Source: an uncultured Lachnospiraceae bacterium
GTDB lineage: Bacteria; Bacillota; Clostridia; Lachnospirales; Lachnospiraceae
Direction: 5' to 3'
Length of the DNA: 64,000 bases
NCBI GenBank assembly: GCA_910586615.1
Contig: CAJUJP010000001.1
Coordinates: 124,001-188,000, forward strand
Part shown: in pieces, positions 45,130 to 52,958 of the stretch
Position numbering within the stretch: the stretch's first letter is position 1
Layout of the letters: every line of letters starts with the position of its first letter
Position numbers and translations under genes: made by a program
Notes under the pieces: generated by a model
Told to the model about the DNA's origin: nothing
What the model saw: only the letters and a program-made list of their open reading frames with translations
Database searches by the model: none

Positions 45130-46203
45130 CTATATCTGCTCATTCTGTCTGTGCAGTTCCGGCGCCTCATACCTGTCCAGAAAATCCTCACCCAGAAAAA
45201 GCACCTCCTCCGCAAATCTGATCCCGTTGGGTACAGTCAGCACGGAGATCACACGTTTAAAGCGCAGATCAGGTATAAAATTCAAAATTTCCATGGGAAA
45301 CATACCGCTTAATACGATATGACCGGAAAATTCCTTCCGATAATCCAGTACGTCTCTGGGGTGGGGCTTGATCAGAATCTGTCCTTTCTTTCCATCGATC
45401 TCCCCATATTCCTGAATGATATCTGAAAAAATCTGTTTTCGCACATCCAGATCACACAGCGGTTCCGACAAGATCAGGATCTTATCCGCCGCACCGGCCT
45501 TAAGCTGTCCCTGAAGCCTGTCAAGATCCTCGATAAACAAGCGGATCAGAATATCCTTGTCCTCCCGCGTCAGCCTTTCCACCAGTCCTGCACGGGGTAC
45601 TTCAATATATTTTTTGCACGGATAAGGCACCACGCTCTTGTCATTGATCTCCATGTTCAGGCAGTACTTTCCGTAACCGTTCTGGATAAAGATCAGATTG
45701 CGGGCCGCCATCCATGCTTTCAGTTCGAAATGCCCGCGGTTATCGTAGCGTGCGGTATCATAATACTGGATACAGTTCAATCCGTCCTCCACCGCATGAT
45801 AATATATTTTCTCATAGCTCAGATAATAACCGATGGGATCGGAATCACAGAATACGTAAATATCCTGATACTGCCTGAAATCCACCGGCACATATGCCTT
45901 CTCAAGCCTGCCAAGCAGCTTTGTATATTTAATGCGCGCCAGCATGTTGAGGACGATATTGCCTCTGTCCATATGGTACTTTTGCAATTCCGGAAAAAAA
46001 ACATCCTCTTTCTCATCGAACATCACCACTTCTTCAAACAGCCCGCATATCTCAGCGCGTTCCTTCAGATTCCCGAAGTTGTTCGACATGGTGCTGAGAA
46101 CCAGCGTGGCCTTTCCCTGTCGCTCCTTCGGCAGCGAAAGTTCTTTCAGGCACGTAACATATACATGGTAGTACGTATGGCATACATAAATTCTTTCTTT
46201 CAT
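45130..46203 (-). CDS. Glycosyltransferase family 52-like (sialyltransferase family)
   Basis: About 357 residues from ATG 46203 (AGGAGG a little far upstream); the frame extends to 46263 inside the VOC gene. The N-terminus IYVCHTYYHVYVTCLKEL resembles Lst/CpsK-type GT52 enzymes. ILIKPHPRDVLDY carries the HP motif that binds CMP. ILILSEPL and YHAVEDGLNCIQYY fit the same family. GT52 members transfer nonulosonic acids from CMP donors. The pse genes nearby make it the best candidate to transfer the window's CMP-nonulosonate. No signal peptide; cytosolic. Confidence 0.7.
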   Translation of the reverse strand: MKERIYVCHTYYHVYVTCLKELSLPKERQGKATLVLSTMSNNFGNLKERAEICGLFEEVVMFDEKEDVFFPELQKYHMDRGNIVLNMLARIKYTKLLGRLEKAYVPVDFRQYQDIYVFCDSDPIGYYLSYEKIYYHAVEDGLNCIQYYDTARYDNRGHFELKAWMAARNLIFIQNGYGKYCLNMEINDKSVVPYPCKKYIEVPRAGLVERLTREDKDILIRLFIEDLDRLQGQLKAGAADKILILSEPLCDLDVRKQIFSDIIQEYGEIDGKKGQILIKPHPRDVLDYRKEFSGHIVLSGMFPMEILNFIPDLRFKRVISVLTVPNGIRFAEEVLFLGEDFLDRYEAPELHRQNEQI

Positions 46204-46213
46204 CGTTATCCGG

Positions 46214-46615
46214 TCAGCCTCCTGTCTGCTCTGCCGGTTTCCCCGCATGGTGCGGCCCGGCAACCTCTATCAAATGTCCGTCGGGATCATAAAGTCTGAC
46301 TACCTTGCGCCCGCCGGCATCTCCTCCGGTTTCGGGCGGATTAAGATAACGTACCGGCTCCGGATACCCTTTTATTTTTTCCAGAAAAAAATCCAGATCA
46401 TTCTCCTCAAAATACAATTCCGCATCGCCGTCGCCACGGACAGTCTTTCTGCCTGTCAACGCTTCCCAGGCTGCCCGCTCCTGCAGAACCAGCCCTTCTG
46501 TGAGTATCACATTTCCCCCGAAATCCTTCACCGCCCTCAGACCGAACAGATCATGATAAAATTTCTTAGAACGTTCCATATCATCTACAACGATGAGAAT
46601 GTTTTTCAGTTTCAT
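46214..46615 (-). CDS. VOC-superfamily (glyoxalase-like) protein
   Basis: A 133-residue protein with two beta-alpha-beta-beta-beta halves. ILIVVDDMERSKKFYHDLFGL starts the first; YDPDGHLIEVAG ends the second with a metal-ligand Glu. The usual first metal His is replaced near LKNILIV, so metal binding may differ. VOC proteins include glyoxalases, dioxygenases and resistance proteins, and the reaction cannot be assigned. It lies 10 bases upstream of the GT52-like gene and may share its mRNA, without an obvious glycan role. Confidence 0.75.
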   Translation of the reverse strand: MKLKNILIVVDDMERSKKFYHDLFGLRAVKDFGGNVILTEGLVLQERAAWEALTGRKTVRGDGDAELYFEENDLDFFLEKIKGYPEPVRYLNPPETGGDAGGRKVVRLYDPDGHLIEVAGPHHAGKPAEQTGG

Positions 46616-46746
46616 AGGATTACCTGTTCCTTTTCAAAAATGTTCACCTTGTCAATTCATTCAATATCTGATTTAGATTTTACTTGACATATTTCCGAAA
46701 TCAAGATATGCTGACAAAAAGGAGATGGGTTTTGCGACCGTACAGC

Positions 46747-47301
46747 TTAGTGCTCAAGCGGGGTGCTCGTTTCCTTTTTTATTCTTAAAATATCATATAA
46801 GTATTTTTTTCCATCTTCTGCACATCTTATTAAGATACGCCCCCTAAATATATTGTATCTTTCAATGTTTCCCGACTCATCACATACAGGCAGTGCAAAT
46901 CTTGAATCATACCGAAACCACCCATATTTAGCATCATGCATATGCTTCTTTTCATAATTATCCGCAAACACCGGTCTTGTTGCAATTTGAATTATTTGCG
47001 GTATAGCTTGTACAGCATTAGCTTTCGCTTTCGCCAGCATCCCTTTTAAGCTTGCTGTATCTTTTGATCCAACATATTCATCAGGAAAATCTTTCGCAAT
47101 ATGTATTATTTCAGATGTCTCTGCAATAGTATAGCTTTTTCCAATATATTCTTTAAGATACCCCTCCACCTCTTTCCAGTTTATTCTTCGTTTTCCTTTA
47201 AATTCAATGTGATTGATCAATGCAACTTTATTACCAGTTATATCCTCTATAATATTGGCATATTCGCTCAAACGGCTTCTCCTTTTGCTCAATGAATCCA
47301 T
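46747..47301 (-). CDS. LPD3-like domain protein, probable mobile-element remnant
   Basis: A 184-residue hypothetical protein. HIAKDFPDEYVGSKDTASLK, KAKANAVQAIPQI and YGWFRYDSRFALPV, followed by YNIFRGRILIRC and YLYDILRIKKETS, resemble the C-terminal domain (LPD3/barnase-like type) found at the end of very large polyvalent proteins of phages and integrative elements in Clostridia. Here it stands alone. No ribosome binding site is visible before ATG 47301, and a stop lies in frame two codons upstream. Base use is clearly more AT-rich than that of neighbours. It may be a relic rather than an expressed gene. The family assignment is from memory of such sequences. Confidence 0.5.
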   Translation of the reverse strand: MDSLSKRRSRLSEYANIIEDITGNKVALINHIEFKGKRRINWKEVEGYLKEYIGKSYTIAETSEIIHIAKDFPDEYVGSKDTASLKGMLAKAKANAVQAIPQIIQIATRPVFADNYEKKHMHDAKYGWFRYDSRFALPVCDESGNIERYNIFRGRILIRCAEDGKKYLYDILRIKKETSTPLEH

Positions 47302-47712
47302 ATCAAACTATGCATTTTGTATAATAAACATATTCTTTCCACTTCCTCTATAGTTAGAGGCTAAAAATATTAACTCCACTCCATCGATAAGCACAATATT
47401 TCCCATACATTCACTTCATTAAAATCATAATTCAGTATATATAACATAGCATTCAATATATTCACCGTCAATTTAATTTCACCGGAACACGCGAAATGCA
47501 CAAATTAATTTTCACGCCCGCAGCCCATGCCAGCCAATCTTTTTGAACCGCCCCATTGTATCTGACCCAAAAATAGGGTAAGATTATTTGCATAATAATC
47601 CCCATGCATATCGCAAGCCCGTTTGCGATACTGCTTAAACAGAAAAATCTAATCCCCATGTCGGAGCAGTTTGCTGCGATGACATGCGTATGTCCAACAG
47701 AAAGGCATTCAC
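47302..47712. other. 411-bp intergenic region between divergent genes
   Basis: AT-rich spacer between the LPD3-like remnant (minus) and the decarboxylase-like gene (plus). It holds a weak plus-strand promoter candidate, TTGTAT (47556-47561)-17-TAAGAT (47579-47584), and the palindromic element at 47600-47636. A 41-codon minus-strand frame starts at an ATG at 47593 behind GGGGA but is not recognisable as a gene. AAAGG at about 47702 serves the ATG at 47713. Confidence 0.5.
47600..47636 (-). repeat. Palindromic leader element, best-preserved hairpin
   Basis: tatcgcaa / ttgcgata forms a perfect 8-bp stem. On the minus strand it is followed by GGGGATTATT and an ATG, the same layout as at 63871-63907 before the AAA-ATPase gene. 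This suggests the leader of a lost or decayed gene. Confidence 0.55.
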
Positions 47713-48945
47713 ATGACTGGAAATACAGAACAACCGAAAACTCCTTATTTTGTCATAGACGAACCCGTTTTACAACGCTATTATGACATGCTCACCGGCT
47801 CTCTGGCATCTGCCTGGGGCAATTATCTGGTAGGCTATTCCTTTAAAACAAACTCCCTTCCCTGGCTGGTTTCTTTTGTGAAAGACCGGGGCGCCTGCGC
47901 GGAAGTGGTGTCTGAGGACGAATACAGCCTCGCCCGCTATCTGGGCTACCTGGACAGCGAGATCATCTACAACGGCCCTTATAAGGGCGAACGTTCCTTC
48001 TGCGATGTGCTCCTTGCCGGCGGCATCGTCAATCTGGACTCTATGCAGGAGATCCGGTGGCTGGCCGATCTGGTCAGCAGGTATCCCGACAGGACTTTTC
48101 AGGCAGGCATCCGTGTCAATTTCAATCTGGAAAAAATGTGTCCCGGCGAAACGACCATGGGGGAAGAGAGCGGCAGGTTCGGTTTCTGTTACGAAACCGG
48201 CAGATTTGCCGAAGCGCTAAAGCTCCTGCAGGAGATGCCCGGCGTTTCCGTGACCGGTCTGCATCTGCATTCCAGCAGTAAATCCCGCAGTGTCAATATT
48301 TTCCGCGCCATTGCCCGAATGGCCTGTCAGCTTCAGGAGGAATTTAACCTTAAACTTTCCTATATTGATCTGGGCGGCGGGTATTGCGGCGGCATGGCCG
48401 GAAGGCCGGAATATCCCGACTATTTTCCGGCGGTTGCGGAGGAACTTCGCAGACGCTTTTCCCCGGAACAGACCAGACTGATCGTGGAACCGGGCATTTC
48501 CCTGATTTCCAAATGTACCACCTTTGTCACAGGCGTTTTTGATACACGGGATATCAAAGGCACCCGCTATGTAATGACGGACGGAAGCCGTTTTAACATC
48601 GATCCTACGATGATAAAATCGTCCCATTTGTATCATGTGGACTATACAGATGTTTCCGCTGAAATTTCTTCTGAACATAACTTATCCGGCCGCAAGCCTC
48701 TGACCCGGCAAATCGTCAGCGGCTTCACCTGCATGGAAGTGGACCGGCTTTTTACCTGTGAAGACCAGCCCGAACTGATACCCGGCGACCGCATCATTTA
48801 CGAAAATGTGGGCGGCTATACCATGAGCCTGAATCCCCTTTTTATTCAGTATTTCCCTGCCGTATATGTTCGTAACGGGAATAAACTGCGGATGGTTCGC
48901 AGGAAGTGGACACCCGCCGATTATGTACAGGGAAGTGAATTTTAA
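47713..48945 (+). CDS. PLP-dependent decarboxylase/racemase-fold enzyme (LysA/ODC family, type III)
   Basis: A 410-residue protein. YSFKTNSLPWLV supplies the PLP lysine. HLHSSS binds phosphate. YIDLGGGYCGGM is the glycine loop and EPGISLISKC the following strand. GFTCMEVD matches the conserved Cys/Asp of the second-subunit active site, and ENVGGYTMSLNP carries the late Tyr. It should decarboxylate a basic or dicarboxylic amino acid (diaminopimelate, ornithine, lysine or a relative). The ATP-grasp gene starts 43 bases later, so the pair probably makes and then ligates an amine or amino acid. Plus strand, opposite to nearly all of the locus. Confidence 0.78.
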   Translation: MTGNTEQPKTPYFVIDEPVLQRYYDMLTGSLASAWGNYLVGYSFKTNSLPWLVSFVKDRGACAEVVSEDEYSLARYLGYLDSEIIYNGPYKGERSFCDVLLAGGIVNLDSMQEIRWLADLVSRYPDRTFQAGIRVNFNLEKMCPGETTMGEESGRFGFCYETGRFAEALKLLQEMPGVSVTGLHLHSSSKSRSVNIFRAIARMACQLQEEFNLKLSYIDLGGGYCGGMAGRPEYPDYFPAVAEELRRRFSPEQTRLIVEPGISLISKCTTFVTGVFDTRDIKGTRYVMTDGSRFNIDPTMIKSSHLYHVDYTDVSAEISSEHNLSGRKPLTRQIVSGFTCMEVDRLFTCEDQPELIPGDRIIYENVGGYTMSLNPLFIQYFPAVYVRNGNKLRMVRRKWTPADYVQGSEF

Positions 48946-48987
48946 ATACCGGATTGACTCTGAAATACAAGAAAGGCATGAACACCC

Positions 48988-49974
48988 ATGGACAACTCTG
49001 TAAACATTCTGATCTTAAGCTGCGGCACCAGAAATCTTCTGGTACGCTATTTTAAAGAAAAAGAAAACGGCATCGGTAAAGTCGCAGGCACCGACTGCAG
49101 TCCCCACGCTCCCGCACTGTATGAGACAGATGCTCATTATATCGTGCCGCGCATGACCGCCCCCGGCTATCTGGATACCATTCTCGATATCTGCCGCCGG
49201 GAAAACATCGACGCTGTACTGCCGCTGCAGGAAGACGAACTTTATCTGATTGCCGCGCACCGCCGTCTGTTCACGGATGCCGGCATAACGCCTATTGTAT
49301 CGGATGCATCTTCCGTTGACCTGTGCCGCGACAAATACGCCTTCTACCGGTTTTTGAAACAGCACGATCTGCCCGCTGTTACAAGCTGTATCAGCTTCGA
49401 GGCTTTTCAGAAAGAATCTGAACAGGGGCACATGAGCCTCCCAGTCTTTATCAAACCCAACCGGGGCTGCGGCAGCATCGGCATACAGAAAATAGACCGG
49501 CCGGATCTTCTGGAAGTTCTCTGCCGCATACAGGAGGCACAGGAAGATTCTTATATCATTCAGAATTATGCTGACGGGGAAGAATTCGGCGCAGATATTT
49601 ACGTGGACATGCTGACCGGGAAACCTGTTTCCATTTTTGTAAAAAAGAAACTCCGTATGCGTGCCGGAGAGACGGAAAAATCCGTTTCCTTTCACGATGA
49701 AAAGCTTTTTGAACTGATTGAGAAAACACTGGAACCTCTGTCTCTGGCAGGTCCCATCGACATGGATATCTTTCGGGTCAACGGACAGTACTATATCTCC
49801 GAAATCAATCCCCGTTTCGGCGGCGGCTATCCTCATGCCTACAACTGCGGGATAGACTTCCCGAAAATGATTGCCAAAAACATTCTGGGAAAAGAAAACA
49901 AACGGCAGATCGGCAATTATGAAGCCGGTGTCTGCATGTTGAAATATACGGATCTGATGATGCTGAGAGAATAG
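48988..49974 (+). CDS. ATP-grasp ligase, copy B (paired with PLP decarboxylase)
   Basis: A 328-residue close paralogue of the protein at 25084-26067. ILILSCGTRNLLVRYFKEK, AALYE/PHAPALYETDAHYIVPRMTAPG, LPVFIKPNRGCGS, IIQNYADGEEFGADIYVDML, FVKKKLRMRAGETEKSVSF and YISEINPRFGGGYPHAY all align with copy A. The ATP and metal ligands are kept. The variable region after the first third (LQEDELYLIAAH versus LIDPELSMLARE) and the C-terminus differ, so the substrates may differ too. It likely forms an amide between a carboxylate and an amine, perhaps on a uronic or nonulosonic acid made in this locus. Confidence 0.85.
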   Translation: MDNSVNILILSCGTRNLLVRYFKEKENGIGKVAGTDCSPHAPALYETDAHYIVPRMTAPGYLDTILDICRRENIDAVLPLQEDELYLIAAHRRLFTDAGITPIVSDASSVDLCRDKYAFYRFLKQHDLPAVTSCISFEAFQKESEQGHMSLPVFIKPNRGCGSIGIQKIDRPDLLEVLCRIQEAQEDSYIIQNYADGEEFGADIYVDMLTGKPVSIFVKKKLRMRAGETEKSVSFHDEKLFELIEKTLEPLSLAGPIDMDIFRVNGQYYISEINPRFGGGYPHAYNCGIDFPKMIAKNILGKENKRQIGNYEAGVCMLKYTDLMMLRE

Positions 49975-50043
49975 AATATCTCAATGCATTTGCACCCTCC
50001 TGCAAGGCAGCAGAGCATCAGATCCTCGCGGCCGGCATTCGCC

Positions 50044-51093
50044 TCATTCCATCAGTTCCCACTTAAGCGGCGTTCCCTTCTCAATATCGCAGACCGCCGT
50101 CTTCCCCAGGACTTCTTCATAATGCATCGTATGCAGTCCGTTGTGAGGACGTATAGAGCGCACGTTGTCCGGGGTCAGCCTCTCTCCTGCCCGGATATCC
50201 TGCACCGCAAACAGTGACCGGGATCCCCCGTGTTCCTTCTCCTGCTTCTCAGTCAGACCGTACTCCGGCACGCCCAGCGCCTGCTCCACAATACGGATCT
50301 GATCCACCATTTCCTTAAATTCTTCCGGTTCCATGGAAAAAGCGCCGTCCGGGCCGCCATCCGCCCGCCGCAGTGTCAGATGCTTCTCCACCATCTTGAT
50401 TCCCAGTGCGGCCGCCGCCACCGGCACCACACTTCCCATGGAATGATCCGAGAGTCCTACCGGACAGTCATAAGCCGCCGCCAATGTGGGAATCATTCTC
50501 AGGTTAATCTCTTCATAGGGCGTGGGATAAGCCGACACACATTTTAACAACATGACTTCATCATTTCCGGCCTCCCGGCATACCGCAAAAGCCCGCTCGA
50601 TATCCTCCCTGTGAGCCACCCCTGTGGCAAAAATCATGGGCTTATGCATCTGCGCCGCTCTGCGGATCAGAGGAAGATCATTGATCTCATAAGAAGCGAT
50701 CTTATAGGCCGGCATGTCACATTCCTTCATAAAATCCACAGAGGCAAAATCAAAGGGCGAGGAAAAGCATTCCAGTCCAAGGCTCTTTGCAACCTCCTGC
50801 AGCCTTGGCTGCCATTCCCAGGGTGTCGACGCTTCCTGATACAGCTGGTATTCCGTCATGCCGTCCCACAAGCCGCCGCGGTTCATAAACCACTCCTTAT
50901 CGCTGTCCACGGAAAGAGAATCCGCCGTATAAGTCTGCAGCTTGACAGCATCCGCCCCGGCTTCCTTCGCCGCATGGATAATTTCCACCGCTCTGTCGTA
51001 ATCTTTTAAATGATTTCCGGACATTTCCGCCACACAGAAACAGGGATGTCCTTCTCCCACCATCCTGCTGCCGATCTGAAATTCTTTCTTCAT
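50044..51093 (-). CDS. pseI: Pseudaminic/nonulosonic acid synthase (NeuB family)
   Basis: A 349-residue NeuB-family enzyme. CFCVAEMSGNHLKDYDRAVEII is the N-terminal TIM-barrel start. FSSPFDFASVDF, LLKCVSAYPTPYEEINL and GLSDHSMG are core motifs. DGAFSMEPEEF follows, then a C-terminal SAF domain (SLFAVQDIRAGERL...). It condenses phosphoenolpyruvate with a 6-carbon diacetamido-trideoxy sugar to a nine-carbon acid. The PseB/C/G/F partners favour PseI over NeuB. The frame extends to 51231, but ATG 51093 gives the normal family length; its ribosome binding site is weak. Confidence 0.87.
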   Translation of the reverse strand: MKKEFQIGSRMVGEGHPCFCVAEMSGNHLKDYDRAVEIIHAAKEAGADAVKLQTYTADSLSVDSDKEWFMNRGGLWDGMTEYQLYQEASTPWEWQPRLQEVAKSLGLECFSSPFDFASVDFMKECDMPAYKIASYEINDLPLIRRAAQMHKPMIFATGVAHREDIERAFAVCREAGNDEVMLLKCVSAYPTPYEEINLRMIPTLAAAYDCPVGLSDHSMGSVVPVAAAALGIKMVEKHLTLRRADGGPDGAFSMEPEEFKEMVDQIRIVEQALGVPEYGLTEKQEKEHGGSRSLFAVQDIRAGERLTPDNVRSIRPHNGLHTMHYEEVLGKTAVCDIEKGTPLKWELME

Positions 51094-51268
51094 TCTTATT
51101 TCGTTGTTACTGTTCACTCCGTTTCCTTTCCTGCCGTGGCAAATCCGGATTTCAGCTTCCATCCTGCAAAGTGCTTCATCCGGTGTTATTCTTCTCTGCC
51201 CTGTCATTTTCCCTCTTTTTGTTGCTGTCAATACCGCTGTTTTACAGTCCTCAGATACCGCCGGTATT

Positions 51269-51958
51269 TTATCTGTTCATCATCCTGCGGTATTTCACTT
51301 CCGCAATTTCCCAGTCATCAGGATTGTCAATATCCTGCACTTCCAGTTCGCTCATGATCACAGGAACCATATGTGGCAGGTCCGTAGTCTTATATTCCTT
51401 AAAAAGCGCTGTCCGGCAGCAGTAAAACTGGCCGCAGTCATGATAGTACGGTTCCAGATCCTGGGAGCGGGTTCTGGCGTGTTCCGGCCATTTCATCCGA
51501 AGTTCTCCCGCTTCGTTCAGCACCATGCACCGCTGCGGCGGAAAAGAAAACGCCACCACGGGCATGACAGAATCCGCTTTCTCCAAAAGTCCCATGGCAT
51601 CCTGCAGCTTCTGCGCCGTCACAAAAGGCGCCGTGGGATAAAGACAGCAGAATGTCTCAAACTCCCGATCCTGTTTCCGGTACGCTTCCAGTACCTCCAT
51701 GATCACATCGTCAGTGGAGGCATAATCCCCGGCGCTGGCGCTGCTGCGCATAAACGGCACCTGCGCTCCGGCCTCCCTGGCGATCCTGGCGATCTCTTCA
51801 TCCTCCGTAGAAACCATAACTTCATCAAACAACCCGGACTGCAATGCCGCTTCAATGGAATAAGTTATGATCGGTCTTCCGCAGAAATCCCTGATATTTT
51901 TCCGGGGAATCCGTTTGCTGCCGCCCCGGGCGGTAATGATTGCGATTGATGATTCCAT
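51269..51958 (-). CDS. pseF: CMP-nonulosonate cytidylyltransferase
   Basis: A 229-residue nucleotidyltransferase from ATG 51958 (GGGAGGAG nine bases upstream). IAIITARGGSKRIPRKNIR is the CTP-binding loop. MVSTEDEEIARIARE and LYPTAPFV are typical of NeuA/PseF. YYHDCGQFYCCRTA is the PseF-like substrate segment. It activates the nine-carbon acid as the CMP-sugar for transfer. The 175 bases to the pseI start hold no other gene. Confidence 0.88.
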   Translation of the reverse strand: MESSIAIITARGGSKRIPRKNIRDFCGRPIITYSIEAALQSGLFDEVMVSTEDEEIARIAREAGAQVPFMRSSASAGDYASTDDVIMEVLEAYRKQDREFETFCCLYPTAPFVTAQKLQDAMGLLEKADSVMPVVAFSFPPQRCMVLNEAGELRMKWPEHARTRSQDLEPYYHDCGQFYCCRTALFKEYKTTDLPHMVPVIMSELEVQDIDNPDDWEIAEVKYRRMMNR

Positions 51959-51992
51959 CTCCTGTCTCTCCTCCCATACATCGTCCATTGCC

Positions 51993-52958
51993 TCAGCCCT
52001 TCACGCCGCCGATCCAGAAACCGTATTCAATATCTTCCTCCGCACTGATATGGTAAGGCGGCTCCACATCCGCTCCCCAGCTATCAATGCCGCCCACACC
52101 CCGCACCGCGCCGAGCACGGTGAGCACCGTCCTTCTGGCCGGCGGAAGTTCCTCCTGATGGGAAGCGTTCTCAAGTTCCATTGCGGTATAAGGAAGACAT
52201 GCAAAAGCCAGATCGCCGCCCTCTTCCGCACGGAAGCACAATCCCTTCTCTTCCCCGTCTTTACGGGAGTTGTCCAGTGTGCTGCTCCGGTATATTTCCA
52301 CCCACTTCGTCTGCATATGCACACCACAGTCCTGGGGAACCAGATAAGGTGTCACCGGCAGGCCCTTGACCTCATAAAGTCCGTACACTCCGCCCGCCAT
52401 CCGGTCGGGGTAAGTCTCCCCTGATAATCCTTCATAACAGTATCTGTCCGCACAGGTAGGCATGATAAACCGCATCCCGAATACCGGAAGTTCCGGGAGT
52501 CCTTTTTTCCCCTTATAATGAACCCGCACATGGATATCTCCGCCTGTAACGACTTCATAACAAACCTCAACCTCCGTTGCAGGAACAGTAACAGTCTCAT
52601 AAGTATAGGCAATCAGCACATGCTCCGCCTCCAAAGCTCCCTCATACATGTTGTTGGCCGGTGCAAGCGGAACCCCAATCTCTCTGCCGTCCACGCTCAC
52701 CACCACCCCGGCACATTTGATGAAACAATCTGCACCCATCCACATGGCGCTCTTTAAAGCAAATTTATTTCCTCTGTCATTGTCCGTCAATGCCCGCCAG
52801 AAGGCCGGCTGAGGAGTCCGGTAAAGCCATTCCGCGCCATCCCTCACAAGGGACTCCATTCCAAGCCGGACGGTGGAGAAAAGATAGGAAAAATTTTCTC
52901 CCCGCACACCCACGGACACATCCCCCATGATCACCTGCAATTTATTCGTGCAATCCAT
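51993..52958 (-). CDS. lacM: Beta-galactosidase small subunit (LacM-like)
   Basis: A 321-residue protein matching the C-terminal beta-sandwich (Bgal_small_N) of GH2 beta-galactosidases. LQVIMGDVSVGVRGENFSY begins the domain. PAFWRALTDNDRGNKF is the conserved Trp/Asp region contributing to the galactose site. GGVYGLYEVKGLPV and YGFWIGGVKG are late landmarks. It overlaps the lacL-like gene by 17 bases, the arrangement of heterodimeric LacLM enzymes. Its stop is 34 bases from the pseF start, so read-through is likely. Confidence 0.85.
   Translation of the reverse strand: MDCTNKLQVIMGDVSVGVRGENFSYLFSTVRLGMESLVRDGAEWLYRTPQPAFWRALTDNDRGNKFALKSAMWMGADCFIKCAGVVVSVDGREIGVPLAPANNMYEGALEAEHVLIAYTYETVTVPATEVEVCYEVVTGGDIHVRVHYKGKKGLPELPVFGMRFIMPTCADRYCYEGLSGETYPDRMAGGVYGLYEVKGLPVTPYLVPQDCGVHMQTKWVEIYRSSTLDNSRKDGEEKGLCFRAEEGGDLAFACLPYTAMELENASHQEELPPARRTVLTVLGAVRGVGGIDSWGADVEPPYHISAEEDIEYGFWIGGVKG

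Noticed and set aside
47468..47659. Small minus-strand frame (63 codons, or 41 from ATG 47593) behind a G-rich site
   Set aside because: Translation matches nothing recognisable; more likely remnant sequence after a leader element.
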